Notes: generated by a model from the letters alone, not told the origin. Counted from the stretch's first letter, positions 19,408 through 27,114 are shown. The stretch is DNA of 64,000 nucleotides from Methanobacterium sp. UBA279 (GCA_002502855.1 DAQK01000003.1:7264-71263), one strand, 5' to 3'. Program-made: numbers and translations.

Positions 19408-19524
19408 ATGTCAGAAAAAGTGAAATGGTTAGAAGAAAAGGAATTTGAAGAGATAGTGTGCATCAAGGATTCGAATTACTGCACCAGCTGCGGACGATGC
19501 CAAAACGAAGAGGAGGCGATCTAA
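19408..19524 (+). CDS. 38-residue Cys-cluster protein
   Basis: ATG at 19408 follows GGAGAGG at a good distance. The peptide begins MSEKVKWLEEKEFEEI and ends with YCTSCGRCQNEEEA, a CxxCxxC cluster that could bind zinc or iron. It is followed after one base by the next gene. Function unknown. Confidence 0.6.
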   Translation: MSEKVKWLEEKEFEEIVCIKDSNYCTSCGRCQNEEEAI

Positions 19525-19525
19525 G

Positions 19526-19864
19526 ATGGCAATAGAAAAAGAAGGATTAATTAGTTTATTCATTGAAAAAGGGGCTGCATTATTCCTTAGAGCCCCGGAT
19601 AGAGTTAAAATAAATGGCTTGGATTTTAACGTTAATGGAATAAAATTCTGGCAAGCCGGTGACTCCCCTAAGATTGAACTAATCCATAAAGATTACCAGG
19701 GTGAAGTAAAAGATTCCCAACTCTTCAATTTGAATGATATTAATGAAATGGTTTTCTACAAATGGCATGACCCTGAATACAGCGATAAAAGATGGGAAGA
19801 ACTATTCAGATACCCTGTAAAGTATGGGTTAGAAGGAGGCGGAACACCTGTGGGGGCAATCTAA
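19526..19864 (+). CDS. Early protein of unknown function (112 aa)
   Basis: Begins MAIEKEGLISLFIEKGAALF. Predicted mixed alpha/beta with no membrane segment and no recognised motif. GGAGGCGAT stands just before the ATG. The stop overlaps the ATG of the histone-like gene by one base, so the two are probably translated together. Confidence 0.7.
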   Translation: MAIEKEGLISLFIEKGAALFLRAPDRVKINGLDFNVNGIKFWQAGDSPKIELIHKDYQGEVKDSQLFNLNDINEMVFYKWHDPEYSDKRWEELFRYPVKYGLEGGGTPVGAI

Positions 19865-20154
19865 TGAAAATCAGTAAAGCAGCAATCAGGAGGATTGTTA
19901 AATCTGTGACTCTGACGGGTTTGACTCCGAACATAGGACCTGAAGCGTTGGAGCTACTCCAGGTTGAAGTGGAAAAATCTGATTGTGATCCTGAAACTTA
20001 CGCCCGGGAGATTGCAGAGAAAGTCGCTGTTATGGCGGCTTGGGCTGGTAGGAAGACAATCCGACCCATTGATGTAACAAATTTCAACATGGTATCTGAT
20101 GATAGGATTCAGGAACGAAAAAACAGACAGGCACAACGGGATGGGGTTATCTAA
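19864..20154 (+). CDS. Virus-encoded histone-fold protein
   Basis: The 96-residue protein aligns by eye with archaeal histones: AIRRIVKS as helix 1, an IGPEALELLQVEVE helix, AREIAEKVAVMAAW and the hallmark AGRKTIRPIDVTNF. The family usually has 65-70 residues. Here there is an insertion between helix 1 and helix 2, another (SDCDPETY) inside the central helix, and a charged tail of about 20 residues. It may pack viral DNA or interfere with host histones. The ATG at 19864 overlaps the previous stop. Confidence 0.75.
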   Translation: MKISKAAIRRIVKSVTLTGLTPNIGPEALELLQVEVEKSDCDPETYAREIAEKVAVMAAWAGRKTIRPIDVTNFNMVSDDRIQERKNRQAQRDGVI

Positions 20155-20156
20155 AT

Positions 20157-20396
20157 ATGCCCCTTTTTAAAGCTAGTAATCAGGTGGATTTGTTGTTTCC
20201 TGCCAGGGAGGACCAAATACACAAGATAAGGAAGTTAGAATCGCTGCCTGAGGGTTATGATGATCTGCCATATTTACACCAGCGGACTGATCTGGTCCGG
20301 GTGACTGGTCGCTTAGAGGTTCAGGATCGGGTGATTCTCGTTGTGGACCGGGCCGGCTGGCAGGACGTGTATGAAATATGTTGCGTGAGGGGGTGA
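20157..20396 (+). CDS. Early protein of unknown function (79 aa)
   Basis: Begins MPLFKASNQVDLLFPARE. Beta-rich second half (TDLVRVTGRLEVQDRVILVV) with no known motif. It starts two bases after the histone-like stop and ends three bases before the next ATG, so it belongs to the same tight operon. Confidence 0.65.
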   Translation: MPLFKASNQVDLLFPAREDQIHKIRKLESLPEGYDDLPYLHQRTDLVRVTGRLEVQDRVILVVDRAGWQDVYEICCVRG

Positions 20397-20399
20397 ATT

Positions 20400-20603
20400 A
20401 TGATGGATTTAGGTAGATTGAAGCTTTGTTACTGTGATGCGGAAGGTGGAAATGTTCCTGAAGAGGATTGCAGGGAATGCGTACTCCTCCACCGGCAAGG
20501 ATTAAAACCGGACGAGTATATGAAGTGTCAGTTCCACGGTGTGTTAAAGGAATGTGGCTGTGAAGATATCTTAGAGGAAAAAATAGAAGGAGAGGTGATA
20601 TAG
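20400..20603 (+). CDS. Small cysteine-rich early protein
   Basis: 67 residues with seven cysteines (LCYCDAE, DCRECVLLHRQG, KCQFHGVLKECGCED), probably a zinc-binding fold. GGGGGTGA precedes the ATG. No recognised family. Confidence 0.65.
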   Translation: MMDLGRLKLCYCDAEGGNVPEEDCRECVLLHRQGLKPDEYMKCQFHGVLKECGCEDILEEKIEGEVI

Positions 20604-20604
20604 G

Positions 20605-20787
20605 ATGAATCGTAGTTTACGGCCCCGGGAGGAGGACCCGTACCAGGTTGCCCTGGAGTATATGAGAACGCATCATGCGGTGGTGGTCCTTGCAGCTGTG
20701 ATCACGTTCTGGATCTTCATCACCGTGTTTATCTGGGTCACGGTTGATGCGGCGCATATGGCAGGAGTCGGTAGCTATGGTGGATGA
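20605..20787 (+). CDS. Small single-pass membrane protein
   Basis: 60 residues with a charged N-terminus (MNRSLRPREEDPYQ) and one membrane segment (AVVVLAAVITFWIFITVFIWV). Overlaps the next gene by 11 bases. Function unknown. Confidence 0.65.
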   Translation: MNRSLRPREEDPYQVALEYMRTHHAVVVLAAVITFWIFITVFIWVTVDAAHMAGVGSYGG

Positions 20788-21067
20788 AGGATACGATAAG
20801 GAACTCGTAAACATTTTGGAGAAATATTTTGAGGCTACCCTAAAGGAAGTACCTTCTGCTAGTTACAATGTTTTTCTTACTTCCCCCAAGGTTAAAAGCT
20901 TAACAAGGATAGCTGAAATGTTAACCAGGCTAAAAATTGATTTTTCCTATGAATGGAATGATTACGAGGATGATCCAGAAAACGAAATCCATGAAGGCAC
21001 ATTCATCTTTGCAGCTGTAAACTTGAAAAAATTAAAACCAGAATTAAGGGGGTTCCTCTTTGACTAA
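20777..21067 (+). CDS. Early protein of unknown function (96 aa)
   Basis: The ATG at 20777 (MVDEGYDKELVNILEKYFEA) is preferred, since GGAGTCGGT lies upstream; the longer frame from 20744 would overlap the membrane protein gene further. Acidic, mixed alpha/beta, with FEATLKEVPSASYNVFLTS. No recognised family. Confidence 0.6.
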   Translation: MVDEGYDKELVNILEKYFEATLKEVPSASYNVFLTSPKVKSLTRIAEMLTRLKIDFSYEWNDYEDDPENEIHEGTFIFAAVNLKKLKPELRGFLFD

Positions 21068-21212
21068 AAAAGAGGATGTTCCGGAGACGGCGGTTGTCTG
21101 TCAGTGTGGTGCTTTTTGTTATTTTGCACCGGACAGTGACCGCATTGTATGTGCAAAGTGCGGTAAGGAACCGGAAGGTGTAGACTTACCAAAAAGAGTG
21201 GAATTAAATTAA
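21060..21212 (+). CDS. 50-residue zinc-ribbon protein, TTG start
   Basis: A TTG at 21060 starts LTKKEDVPETAVVCQCGAFC, followed by a second pair CAKCGKEPEG, giving a CxC...CxxC ribbon. It overlaps the previous gene by eight bases. GGGGGT lies upstream of the TTG. Function unknown. Confidence 0.55.
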   Translation: MTKKEDVPETAVVCQCGAFCYFAPDSDRIVCAKCGKEPEGVDLPKRVELN

Positions 21213-21236
21213 AGCAAATGTGGAGAGGTGTAGAAT

Positions 21237-21716
21237 ATGATTAGCAAAGCAAATACTGAAGTTTTGATAAGTTTAAAGAACAGTTTAAGGGAAAAAAGGA
21301 AGGATCGGAAAGCTAAAAAACTGAAACTCAGAGGAGAACAGGAAAGCCTCAGAAACCGACGTGCAGAGCTGGAGGAAGATTACAGCATCTACAAAAAGAC
21401 ACTGGAAAATAAGTTGAAAAACAAGCGTCATGAAATGGAATTAGACCTAACCCTGATGGAAGCAGAGGGATTTAAGAATCAAACAAAATGGAAGTCTGAG
21501 GTCCGCCTGCGAACTCAGCCCATAGAGGATGAAAACAATCAGAAACTCATTGATAAAACAGCCAAGAATAATGATGAGCTCGCAGTCATAGAAACCAGGA
21601 TACAGGCAATCCAGAACGAACTTGACGACTTAGACATAGATATAGACGATATCAAATGGGATTTACGAATCAAACTCGAAACCTATAAAGAATACCAAAT
21701 CGTCCAGGTGGTCTAA
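21237..21716 (+). CDS. Coiled-coil early protein (159 aa)
   Basis: Almost entirely charged helix: KNSLREKRKDRKAKKLKLRG, then ELEEDYSIYKKTLENKLKNK and QAIQNELDDLDIDIDDIKW. No membrane segment. GGAGAGG precedes the ATG. The gene sits just before a possible single-strand-binding-like gene, so a role in DNA transactions is possible but not shown. Confidence 0.7.
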   Translation: MISKANTEVLISLKNSLREKRKDRKAKKLKLRGEQESLRNRRAELEEDYSIYKKTLENKLKNKRHEMELDLTLMEAEGFKNQTKWKSEVRLRTQPIEDENNQKLIDKTAKNNDELAVIETRIQAIQNELDDLDIDIDDIKWDLRIKLETYKEYQIVQVV

Positions 21717-21718
21717 GT

Positions 21719-22345
21719 ATGGCTGAAGCAGAGAAACGATGGGTTGAAGCACCCAGCATAAGTGGACGCTGGAATCCCCGAGCACCCAAGGATGTAGGGG
21801 ATAAATTACATGGTATCTACCTGGAAAAAGCACCAGCACCTTACATGGGCCGGGATAACTTCAAGTATTTTATCAAAACGGATCATCCATGCGCAACTGA
21901 TGGAGGAACAGCATTCATCTATGGAACTGATATCCTCAACGATAAGATGAAGGATATACCACCAGGCCAGGGCTACGAGATAGAAATTGAATTCAAGGGC
22001 GAACGAAAGACAGGCGACAGGACAAAGAAGCCACTTAAACTGTTCATCGTCCGGGCCAATATCACCACTGATGATCCCCTGTACCGGAAATGGTACCCAG
22101 AGGAGGAGGAGGAATCAGAGGCCGCTCCCGGGGCGGAACTACAAGCACAGGATTTCACCAAAACAGATGAACTAATCGCATGTTATCGGGATGTCCTGGA
22201 ATCTGGATTTAAAAAGGTTACCTGTGAAGCAATTATCAAAGAAGCTGAAGCGGATGAGGAATTGGAGCCTGCTCAGTTGACTAATATCAAATTAAGACTG
22301 ATTGACTTGTACAAAGCAGGTAAAATCGAATCAGAGGAGGCCTAA
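21719..22345 (+). CDS. Early protein, possibly OB-fold DNA-binding
   Basis: The 208-residue protein has a beta-rich first part (GDKLHGIYLEKAPAPYMGRD, YEIEIEFKGERKTG) like proteins that bind single-stranded DNA, an acidic linker (EEEEESEAAPGAE) and a helical C-terminal part. This resemblance is structural and weak. It starts two bases after the coiled-coil gene. Confidence 0.6.
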   Translation: MAEAEKRWVEAPSISGRWNPRAPKDVGDKLHGIYLEKAPAPYMGRDNFKYFIKTDHPCATDGGTAFIYGTDILNDKMKDIPPGQGYEIEIEFKGERKTGDRTKKPLKLFIVRANITTDDPLYRKWYPEEEEESEAAPGAELQAQDFTKTDELIACYRDVLESGFKKVTCEAIIKEAEADEELEPAQLTNIKLRLIDLYKAGKIESEEA

Positions 22346-22348
22346 GTT

Positions 22349-22615
22349 ATGGGTGTTGGATTATTGTATCAGCAATTATGTGAGATGGAGGGTGCACAGG
22401 TAACAATGAAATTAGGGCATAAAAAGAAAGCCGTAACTGGCATTGTAAAGAGCGTAAACCTCCACAAAGAGGGATTATATGTTATGCTTGAGTTGTCGAA
22501 TGGCGAGCGTAAACTACTCACACCCGATGATAAAGTACATGACGTAACCTTCACACCCACCATACCTGAGAAAGGAGGCATGGAAACCCTTAGTGGTGAT
22601 AATGGAACGTTTTAA
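22349..22615 (+). CDS. Small beta-barrel (Sm-like) early protein
   Basis: 88 residues. The middle, GAQVTMKLGHKKKAVTGIVK and GLYVMLELSNGERKLL, has the five-strand pattern of small SH3/Sm-like barrels, which suggests RNA or DNA binding. The tail LSGDNGTF is repeated at the end of the gene at 23191, as part of a 48-base duplication. Confidence 0.6.
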   Translation: MGVGLLYQQLCEMEGAQVTMKLGHKKKAVTGIVKSVNLHKEGLYVMLELSNGERKLLTPDDKVHDVTFTPTIPEKGGMETLSGDNGTF

Positions 22616-22868
22616 AAAAGCCAGGGATATCATAGAGAATGGCTGGGTGGACATCCTCTGGAGTGATGACCACCAGGCTCAACTGGTAGTGTTCAATGAC
22701 CAGTACCATGCCTACCTGGTCACCTATTCCTATGGGGTGTGGTACTGCGACCCCACCTGTCCAGACTGGCACCACCGAGGCAAAGATGGACAGATTAAAG
22801 GGTCTTTCAATTGTAAGCATCTGCTGGCTTCTATGATTTGGCTTTATTTAATGAAGGTGATTTTATGA
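22602..22868 (+). CDS. SWIM-like zinc-finger protein
   Basis: 88 residues. WYCDPTCPDWHHRG followed by FNCKHLLA matches the CxC...CxH pattern of SWIM zinc fingers, although the first pair is spaced more widely. It overlaps the previous gene by 14 bases and the next by four. Its first 14 codons lie in the 48-base repeat found again at 23386. Confidence 0.65.
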   Translation: MERFKKARDIIENGWVDILWSDDHQAQLVVFNDQYHAYLVTYSYGVWYCDPTCPDWHHRGKDGQIKGSFNCKHLLASMIWLYLMKVIL

Positions 22869-23191
22869 GATCTGAAGAGGATTTTAGTAAAAATAGCCGT
22901 GCATTGGAATTAATGGGAGAAAGGGGTAGTGGAACCCCTCTTTTTATGCCTCATGAACTTGGTTATAGTTGTCCTATTTGTGGAGCTGAGGATGAGGTAA
23001 ATCTGGAATGGAGTGAATATCATGCTTTTATTTGGTGCAGGAAATGTAACATCGACATTCCTAGTTGTCTTTGTGTTAAATATGGACAACCCATGATTGG
23101 ACAGGACCCATTAACGCCCCGGGAGCGGATAACAGAGGCAACTAAGATATTTTTAGATTCCGTTGAAAGCATAAAAAAAGGTGAGGATTGA
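22865..23191 (+). CDS. Zinc-binding early protein (108 aa)
   Basis: The ATG at 22865 follows GGTGATTTT. The protein has two CxxC knuckles (YSCPICGAED, WCRKCNIDI) and a third Cys pair, SCLCVKYG. A helical C-terminal part follows. No recognised family. Confidence 0.65.
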   Translation: MRSEEDFSKNSRALELMGERGSGTPLFMPHELGYSCPICGAEDEVNLEWSEYHAFIWCRKCNIDIPSCLCVKYGQPMIGQDPLTPRERITEATKIFLDSVESIKKGED

Positions 23192-23403
23192 TGGATAAAT
23201 ATGACCAGTTAGCAGCCCGGCACGGCGTGGAACTGGCACCCTTCACAGATGGTTATCTTAAACTCTATAAGGATGGTTTGGGTGTTTTGGAACGGTTTAT
23301 AAGGGAGAATCCAGATGTGGAGGTTGTTAGTACAACAGAATTGGAGAAATGGGTACATAAAGATAAGCAGCTGACGCTTGATGGAGATAATGGAACGTTT
23401 TAA
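23191..23403 (+). CDS. Early protein of unknown function (70 aa)
   Basis: Begins MDKYDQLAARHGVELAPFTD; GGTGAGG lies upstream. It ends LTLDGDNGTF, the same tail as the gene at 22349, because the 48-base duplication covers the end of this gene and the start of the next. Confidence 0.6.
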   Translation: MDKYDQLAARHGVELAPFTDGYLKLYKDGLGVLERFIRENPDVEVVSTTELEKWVHKDKQLTLDGDNGTF

Positions 23404-23515
23404 AAAAGCCAGGGATATCATAGAGAATGGCTGTTTGTGGTGTGAAGAGTGTATAAAAAAAATAGGAGATGAAAATTTGGGAGCTGCCAGACATGATAAA
23501 AGAAAAAAAGAATAA
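23390..23515 (+). CDS. 41-residue protein, truncated copy of the SWIM-like N-terminus
   Basis: The first 14 residues (MERFKKARDIIENG) match the SWIM-like protein at 22602, then the sequence diverges into CLWCEECIKKIGDENLG and a basic tail. It may be a new small zinc knuckle made by recombination, or a remnant. Confidence 0.45.
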   Translation: MERFKKARDIIENGCLWCEECIKKIGDENLGAARHDKRKKE

Positions 23516-23627
23516 AAAGGGAAAAGAAAGAGCTGTTAAAGAACTAAACTACCTCAGTAAATGGGCGAATGGTGAAATAACCCTCACCGAAATGCGGGAA
23601 AAACTAGAAGAGGGGGGATCACCTTGA
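23493..23627 (+). CDS. 43-residue basic helical protein
   Basis: ATG at 23493, beginning MIKEKKNKKGKERAVKELNY and ending MREKLEEGGSP. Overlaps its neighbours by 23 and four bases, typical of this compact early operon. Function unknown. Confidence 0.45.
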   Translation: MIKEKKNKKGKERAVKELNYLSKWANGEITLTEMREKLEEGGSP

Positions 23628-23764
23628 AAGACCCCATCCGAATCTTCATAGACACCTGGAATGATATCTATTGTGATGTGCCATGGACCACCTGGACATG
23701 GGTGGCCATGGCCTGGATCTTCGCAGCTGCAATGATCATATTGACGGGTGAGGGGATTATATGA
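23624..23764 (+). CDS. 46-residue membrane protein, TTG start
   Basis: TTG at 23624 follows GGGGGGATCA. The product has a Trp-rich membrane segment (WTTWTWVAMAWIFAAAMIIL). Overlap of four bases on each side supports coupled translation. Function unknown. Confidence 0.5.
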   Translation: MKDPIRIFIDTWNDIYCDVPWTTWTWVAMAWIFAAAMIILTGEGII

Positions 23765-23862
23765 TGATGATGCTAACAACTAATGATATCGCCCAGATCA
23801 GTGTATTTAACAGGATAATAGAAAACCAACGCCAAGCAGGATTCATAGGGGGAGAGGGATAA
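23761..23862 (+). CDS. 33-residue or shorter peptide
   Basis: Four ATG codons in tandem (23761-23772) are followed by LTTNDIAQISVFNRIIENQR and a short tail. It overlaps the previous stop by four bases and the next ATG by one base. Function unknown; coding is supported only by the tight coupling. Confidence 0.4.
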   Translation: MMMMLTTNDIAQISVFNRIIENQRQAGFIGGEG

Positions 23863-24746
23863 TGCCCCTTAGTCCAAGTGAAATAAAAGAAAAATATCCC
23901 ATCCTAAAATCTAAAACGGAGGGTAAACCAGTATTCGGGGAGGATGGTGTTTTCACTGGTGAGGTCGAAGGACCATCAGGGGATAAGGTGAAACTGGACG
24001 AGCTGGTAGAACCTGAAAAGCCTGTAGAAACCCCCGCCCGGGTGGTGGAGGATGAAGGAGATATTATTAACGAGGATTGTTCTACAGTAGAAAAACTGGA
24101 AGGACCAGATCACAAACCAGAGATACGTAACCCGGGAGAGCCCAGCAAATCCTTAGAATCTGAAATAGAAACACCAACAGAAAAACCAGTGAAAAGAACC
24201 TGCCAGTACTGCGACACCAGAGTATACAATAGCCAAACACTATGTGACAAGTGTAAAGAAAAAAAATTCCAGGAGATCTGGACTGAAATACTAGATCCAC
24301 TATTAGAAAATGAAACCTTTTTTATTAAAAAAGACGTCGCCGATATTGACTTCCCCATGAACCTCAACAATTCCCTAGGATGGTACATCAAAAATGGTTA
24401 CTTCAGCATGCGAAAGAACGGTAAAATCAATGAATACTACAAACCAACACCTGAAGAACGGGAAAAAGAGGTCCCAGGGATAACTAAGAAATGCCGCACC
24501 TGTGGAGAAATCAAACCAATAGACAAATTCTACAAACAAAAAAAAAGCACTGACGGTTACGGATACGCCTGCATAGAATGTGATAAAAAACGAAACCAGA
24601 ACAGACCACGAAAAAAACCAAGCCAATTACAATATATACAGCAACTACTCATCAACGATATGGACAAACAAAATAAGAAAGGACAATCAATCAGAATCCA
24701 CCTACACTTATTGACTGAATTAGAGAATTATGAGGAGGAGTGTTAG
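23862..24746 (+). CDS. Early protein with two zinc ribbons (294 aa)
   Basis: Acidic, proline-rich N-terminal 100 residues, then CQYCDTRVYNSQTLCDKCKE, a helical part (IDFPMNLNNSLGWYIKNGYF) and a second ribbon, CRTCGEIKPIDKFY...CIECDKKRNQ. The second ribbon is of a type seen in HNH-like or recombination proteins, but catalytic His/Asn residues were not identified. It is the largest early protein and a candidate replication or regulatory factor. TTCTACAGTAGAA lies inside it at 24080. Confidence 0.65.
   Translation: MPLSPSEIKEKYPILKSKTEGKPVFGEDGVFTGEVEGPSGDKVKLDELVEPEKPVETPARVVEDEGDIINEDCSTVEKLEGPDHKPEIRNPGEPSKSLESEIETPTEKPVKRTCQYCDTRVYNSQTLCDKCKEKKFQEIWTEILDPLLENETFFIKKDVADIDFPMNLNNSLGWYIKNGYFSMRKNGKINEYYKPTPEEREKEVPGITKKCRTCGEIKPIDKFYKQKKSTDGYGYACIECDKKRNQNRPRKKPSQLQYIQQLLINDMDKQNKKGQSIRIHLHLLTELENYEEEC
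24080..24092. promoter_or_regulatory. Palindrome TTCTACAGTAGAA, copy 1
   Basis: A 13-base perfect palindrome inside an early gene. Intergenic copies at 45165 and 59858 suggest a binding site for a viral or host regulator. This copy, being in coding sequence, could be a silencing or auxiliary site, or chance. Confidence 0.4.
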
Positions 24747-25035
24747 GTGGAAAAGTTACTGTCTATGGACACATGTGTGTGTAGACACTTTTTTGATCAT
24801 GGGTATATGGGTGATGAAAAATCCAAAAGTTTACGTTTTCTTAAAAACAGTTCTGCTTTCTTATTTTTTGTTTTAACGTTTTTATATTATTTATTTATAT
24901 TATATTATTTATTTATTATTTATTATTATTTATTATTATTGTCTATTATAAGTGATGATTATCGTAACTTTTCTGAGATAAGTTACGATAAAAGTTACTT
25001 ATCATGGACACTTATTTCAGTTAGGGGGTGCTTTT
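24747..25035 (+). repeat. AT-rich tract with flanking direct repeats and hairpins
   Basis: Direct repeats at 24751-24772 and 25990-minus-1000 (24990-25011) share AAAAGTTACT and ATGGACAC (18 of 22 identical). Between them are a GTCTA...TAGAC hairpin around 24761-24787, a TTA/TTTA-rich tract at 24881-24940, and a perfect inverted repeat, ATCGTAACTT (24960-24969 area) with AAGTTACGAT ending near 24989. A GTG frame from 24747 encodes a 98-residue very hydrophobic protein, but its composition reflects the AT tract and it may not be real. Confidence 0.5.
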
Positions 25036-25125
25036 CTGGATAAAGGAACCCCAATAATAAAAGTAGGTGAAACAACTAGAATAGGTATAGAAGTACGTAA
25101 AAAACTCTGGAATAACTTTAAAAGA

Positions 25126-25560
25126 ATGGTGAAAAAGCAATATGGCAGTGTGAGATGGTTCTTATCCTATGAAGTAAACGAAGCATTGGATCTATATTTA
25201 CGTGTTAAATCTGGTGAACTTATTGTCTTCGATGCGGTTTACTTGAAGGAACATGGTGACTATGCATACACAGATGGACACATATACAGTTCTGAAAGCC
25301 TTGTAGTGAGAAAATTCAAGGAAAGATTTGAAAAGAGTAAAAGGATTCATCGACGAGAACTTAGAAAATTCGTTAAAGAAGACCTTAAATGGGAGAGTAG
25401 GAGCAAATATTATGATGTTCGTGATGAACTATTAGGAGAGGGTTTTTTATCTTATTTTGAAAGGAATAAGCAGATTTTTTTAGTCGATCTGGATCCCATA
25501 ATGGATTACAGTGGTATTAGTGAGAAATGGCCAGAGGAAGCCCATGGTAATAAAAGGTGA
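25126..25560 (+). CDS. Early protein, possibly ribbon-helix-helix N-terminus
   Basis: From ATG 25126 the protein has 144 residues. The frame stays open upstream without ATG, GTG or TTG to 24982. The upstream part, GETTRIGIEVRKKLWNNFKR, looks like the first strand and helix of a ribbon-helix-helix fold, continuing into MVKKQYGSVRWFLSYEVNEA. A CTG at 25036 stands five bases after GGGGGTG and might be the true start (174 residues). The rest is charged and unrecognised. Possibly a DNA-binding regulator of the repeat region just upstream. Confidence 0.6.
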   Translation: MVKKQYGSVRWFLSYEVNEALDLYLRVKSGELIVFDAVYLKEHGDYAYTDGHIYSSESLVVRKFKERFEKSKRIHRRELRKFVKEDLKWESRSKYYDVRDELLGEGFLSYFERNKQIFLVDLDPIMDYSGISEKWPEEAHGNKR

Positions 25561-25742
25561 TGAATTTTCAGTCAAGGGAAAATAAAGAGAAAATAGTGAT
25601 TAGGTGGGGGGAGGAGTGTGGAAGACCGGGAGCTGCCAGGCTTTCATCGGAATTCAAGAAACATCCCCCCCCACACATCTATTATGTTAGAACATATATT
25701 GTATATATGTTTATAGTTAATTTGGTTTTAACTATTTATTAG
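25560..25742 (+). CDS. Doubtful small protein overlapping a GAGCTGCCAG motif
   Basis: A 60-residue frame begins MNFQSRENKEKIVIRWGEEC at the overlapping TGATG and ends in a hydrophobic stretch. A second frame with a better ribosome site (GGGGAGGA, GTG at 25618, 32 residues, VEDRELPGFHRN) overlaps it. Which is translated, if any, cannot be decided from the sequence. Confidence 0.3.
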   Translation: MNFQSRENKEKIVIRWGEECGRPGAARLSSEFKKHPPPHIYYVRTYIVYMFIVNLVLTIY

Positions 25743-25862
25743 TAGTTAAATTTAATATATAAGTAATAATAGGTCTTTAAAGTTGTAAATAGAAATAGTA
25801 AATTATTAATATTAAGAAAGGAATATGGATAATTATGTATTTAGCGTTCTGATGGGGTTATA

Positions 25863-26300
25863 ATGTCTGAATGTGTATATTGTTGTATGTATGTGGAGGA
25901 GAATCTGGGGGGCGACAATAGATGCTATATAGAATCATGTGAGTGTGGTAATTATAATTTACTGTATGATAAGGGTAAGGGAAAAATTTTTTGTCCTAAT
26001 TGTGGTTTAGTTTATGGTGAAAAGTTAAGAGATATCGATGCGGTTAAAAACAAAAAACCTATTAAAAAGGGGGAATACACACCCCCTAAAGTAGTTTGTG
26101 AGATATGCGGCTATAGTTATATAAATAGACCAAAAAGGACTTTTGGTAGGTTTGATTTTTCTAATGATTATTGTGATTTCTGTTCCAGTATAATCCAATG
26201 GACTGCCAGCCGATATGGTGAACGAAAAGATAATATAGGCAGTTCAAAAGGGGGAGATGGTGAATGTTTTTTGTCCAAGGAGGAGGCTGATATTTATTAA
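25863..26300 (+). CDS. Zinc-ribbon protein (TFIIB-like ribbon pattern)
   Basis: 145 residues. CECGNYNLLYDKGKGKIFCP followed by NCGLVYGE is very like the N-terminal ribbon of TFIIB; a second four-Cys site follows (CEICGYSYI...CDFCSSII). The cyclin domains of TFB are absent. A TATA-like AATATATAAG near 25755 suggests its own promoter. It could act on host or viral transcription, which is inference. Confidence 0.65.
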   Translation: MSECVYCCMYVEENLGGDNRCYIESCECGNYNLLYDKGKGKIFCPNCGLVYGEKLRDIDAVKNKKPIKKGEYTPPKVVCEICGYSYINRPKRTFGRFDFSNDYCDFCSSIIQWTASRYGERKDNIGSSKGGDGECFLSKEEADIY

Positions 26301-26637
26301 GCTCTGTGAATTGTGTGGGAAGCCCATTACGAACCCTAAACATAATCAGAAATATCATAAACAAGGCGATCCCGTGAATACTGAATGTTACCATAAAAGG
26401 ATGAGGTTAAACTGGCAACAGGCGAGTAGTAATTACCGATTAAGGATGAAGAAACGGCGAAACCAGGAAATTAAAGATAAAATCAGGGAAATAGAAAGGG
26501 GTGAACTTCAAAAGAGTCATGATGGTACAGGTGGGCGTTTAGGGAATGGGGGCTTAGGTCCAAAGCCTAGGAAGGATGAAGTCAAGGAGTGGAAAGTTGT
26601 TGAGCGTGAAATGAAGAGATATCGTTTGAGTATTTAA
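26257..26637 (+). CDS. Basic zinc-knuckle protein (about 126 aa)
   Basis: CELCGKPITNPKHNQKYHKQ followed by TECYHKRMR gives a CxxC...H...C pattern near the N-terminus. A strongly basic helix follows (RLRMKKRRNQEIKDKIREIE). Likely nucleic-acid binding. It overlaps the previous gene by 44 bases; the exact start is uncertain (ATG 26257 or a later codon). Confidence 0.55.
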   Translation: MVNVFCPRRRLIFIKLCELCGKPITNPKHNQKYHKQGDPVNTECYHKRMRLNWQQASSNYRLRMKKRRNQEIKDKIREIERGELQKSHDGTGGRLGNGGLGPKPRKDEVKEWKVVEREMKRYRLSI

Positions 26638-26691
26638 ATCTTTTTTTACTTTTATGACGCCATTAAGTAAGGAAGTACAACTTTTATATAG

Positions 26692-27114
26692 GTGTGGAAG
26701 AACCTGGAGCTGCCAGCCAGAATTACCGGAAAAAAGAGAAAAAAATTTGTTTATGACGAGGAATGGCTTAAAAAAGTCCTAAACAAAATATGCCCTGAGT
26801 GTGATGGAAAACTGGAAAAGAAAGGAATCCTAAGAGCTTGCACCACAAACCAACACCTCCATATATATGGAAGTCCTATTTTAATAGCCTACACTGAAAT
26901 AGGAAAAAAAGAATCCATCACAGAAAATCTATATCAGGGTAGGAAATGCCCCGAATGCCAATCCACTACTTTTGACTATAATGAAAAGACAGATGAAACC
27001 AGCTGCATTAAATGCGGATTAATACTAAGCGGTCCACCATGCTATGGTATAAAGTATCCCTGGCACGTTTCTTATAGTGATGGAATGAACCTGTACCATG
27101 GCCCATACAAATAA
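26692..27114 (+). CDS. Zinc-ribbon protein (140 aa), last early gene
   Basis: Starts at GTG 26692, WKNLELPARITGKKRKKFVY. It has ribbons CPECDGKLEKKGILRACT and CPECQSTTFDYNE...CIKCGLILSG; the second is again TFIIB/transcription-factor-like. TTATATAGGTGTGG just upstream may combine promoter and start region. A hairpin element follows the stop. Confidence 0.6.
   Translation: MWKNLELPARITGKKRKKFVYDEEWLKKVLNKICPECDGKLEKKGILRACTTNQHLHIYGSPILIAYTEIGKKESITENLYQGRKCPECQSTTFDYNEKTDETSCIKCGLILSGPPCYGIKYPWHVSYSDGMNLYHGPYK

Larger units (their letters stand above)
22598..23433 (+). repeat. Pair of identical 48-base direct repeats
   Basis: Bases 22598-22645 and 23386-23433 are identical over 48 bases. 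Each copy contains the tail GDNGTF-stop of one gene and, in another frame, the start MERFKKARDIIENG of the next. This points to a recent duplication or recombination in this cluster. Confidence 0.9.

Noticed and set aside
24747..25043. 98-residue hydrophobic protein
   Set aside because: Its composition follows from the AT-rich tract, and direct and inverted repeats explain the sequence better. It is mentioned within the repeat feature only.
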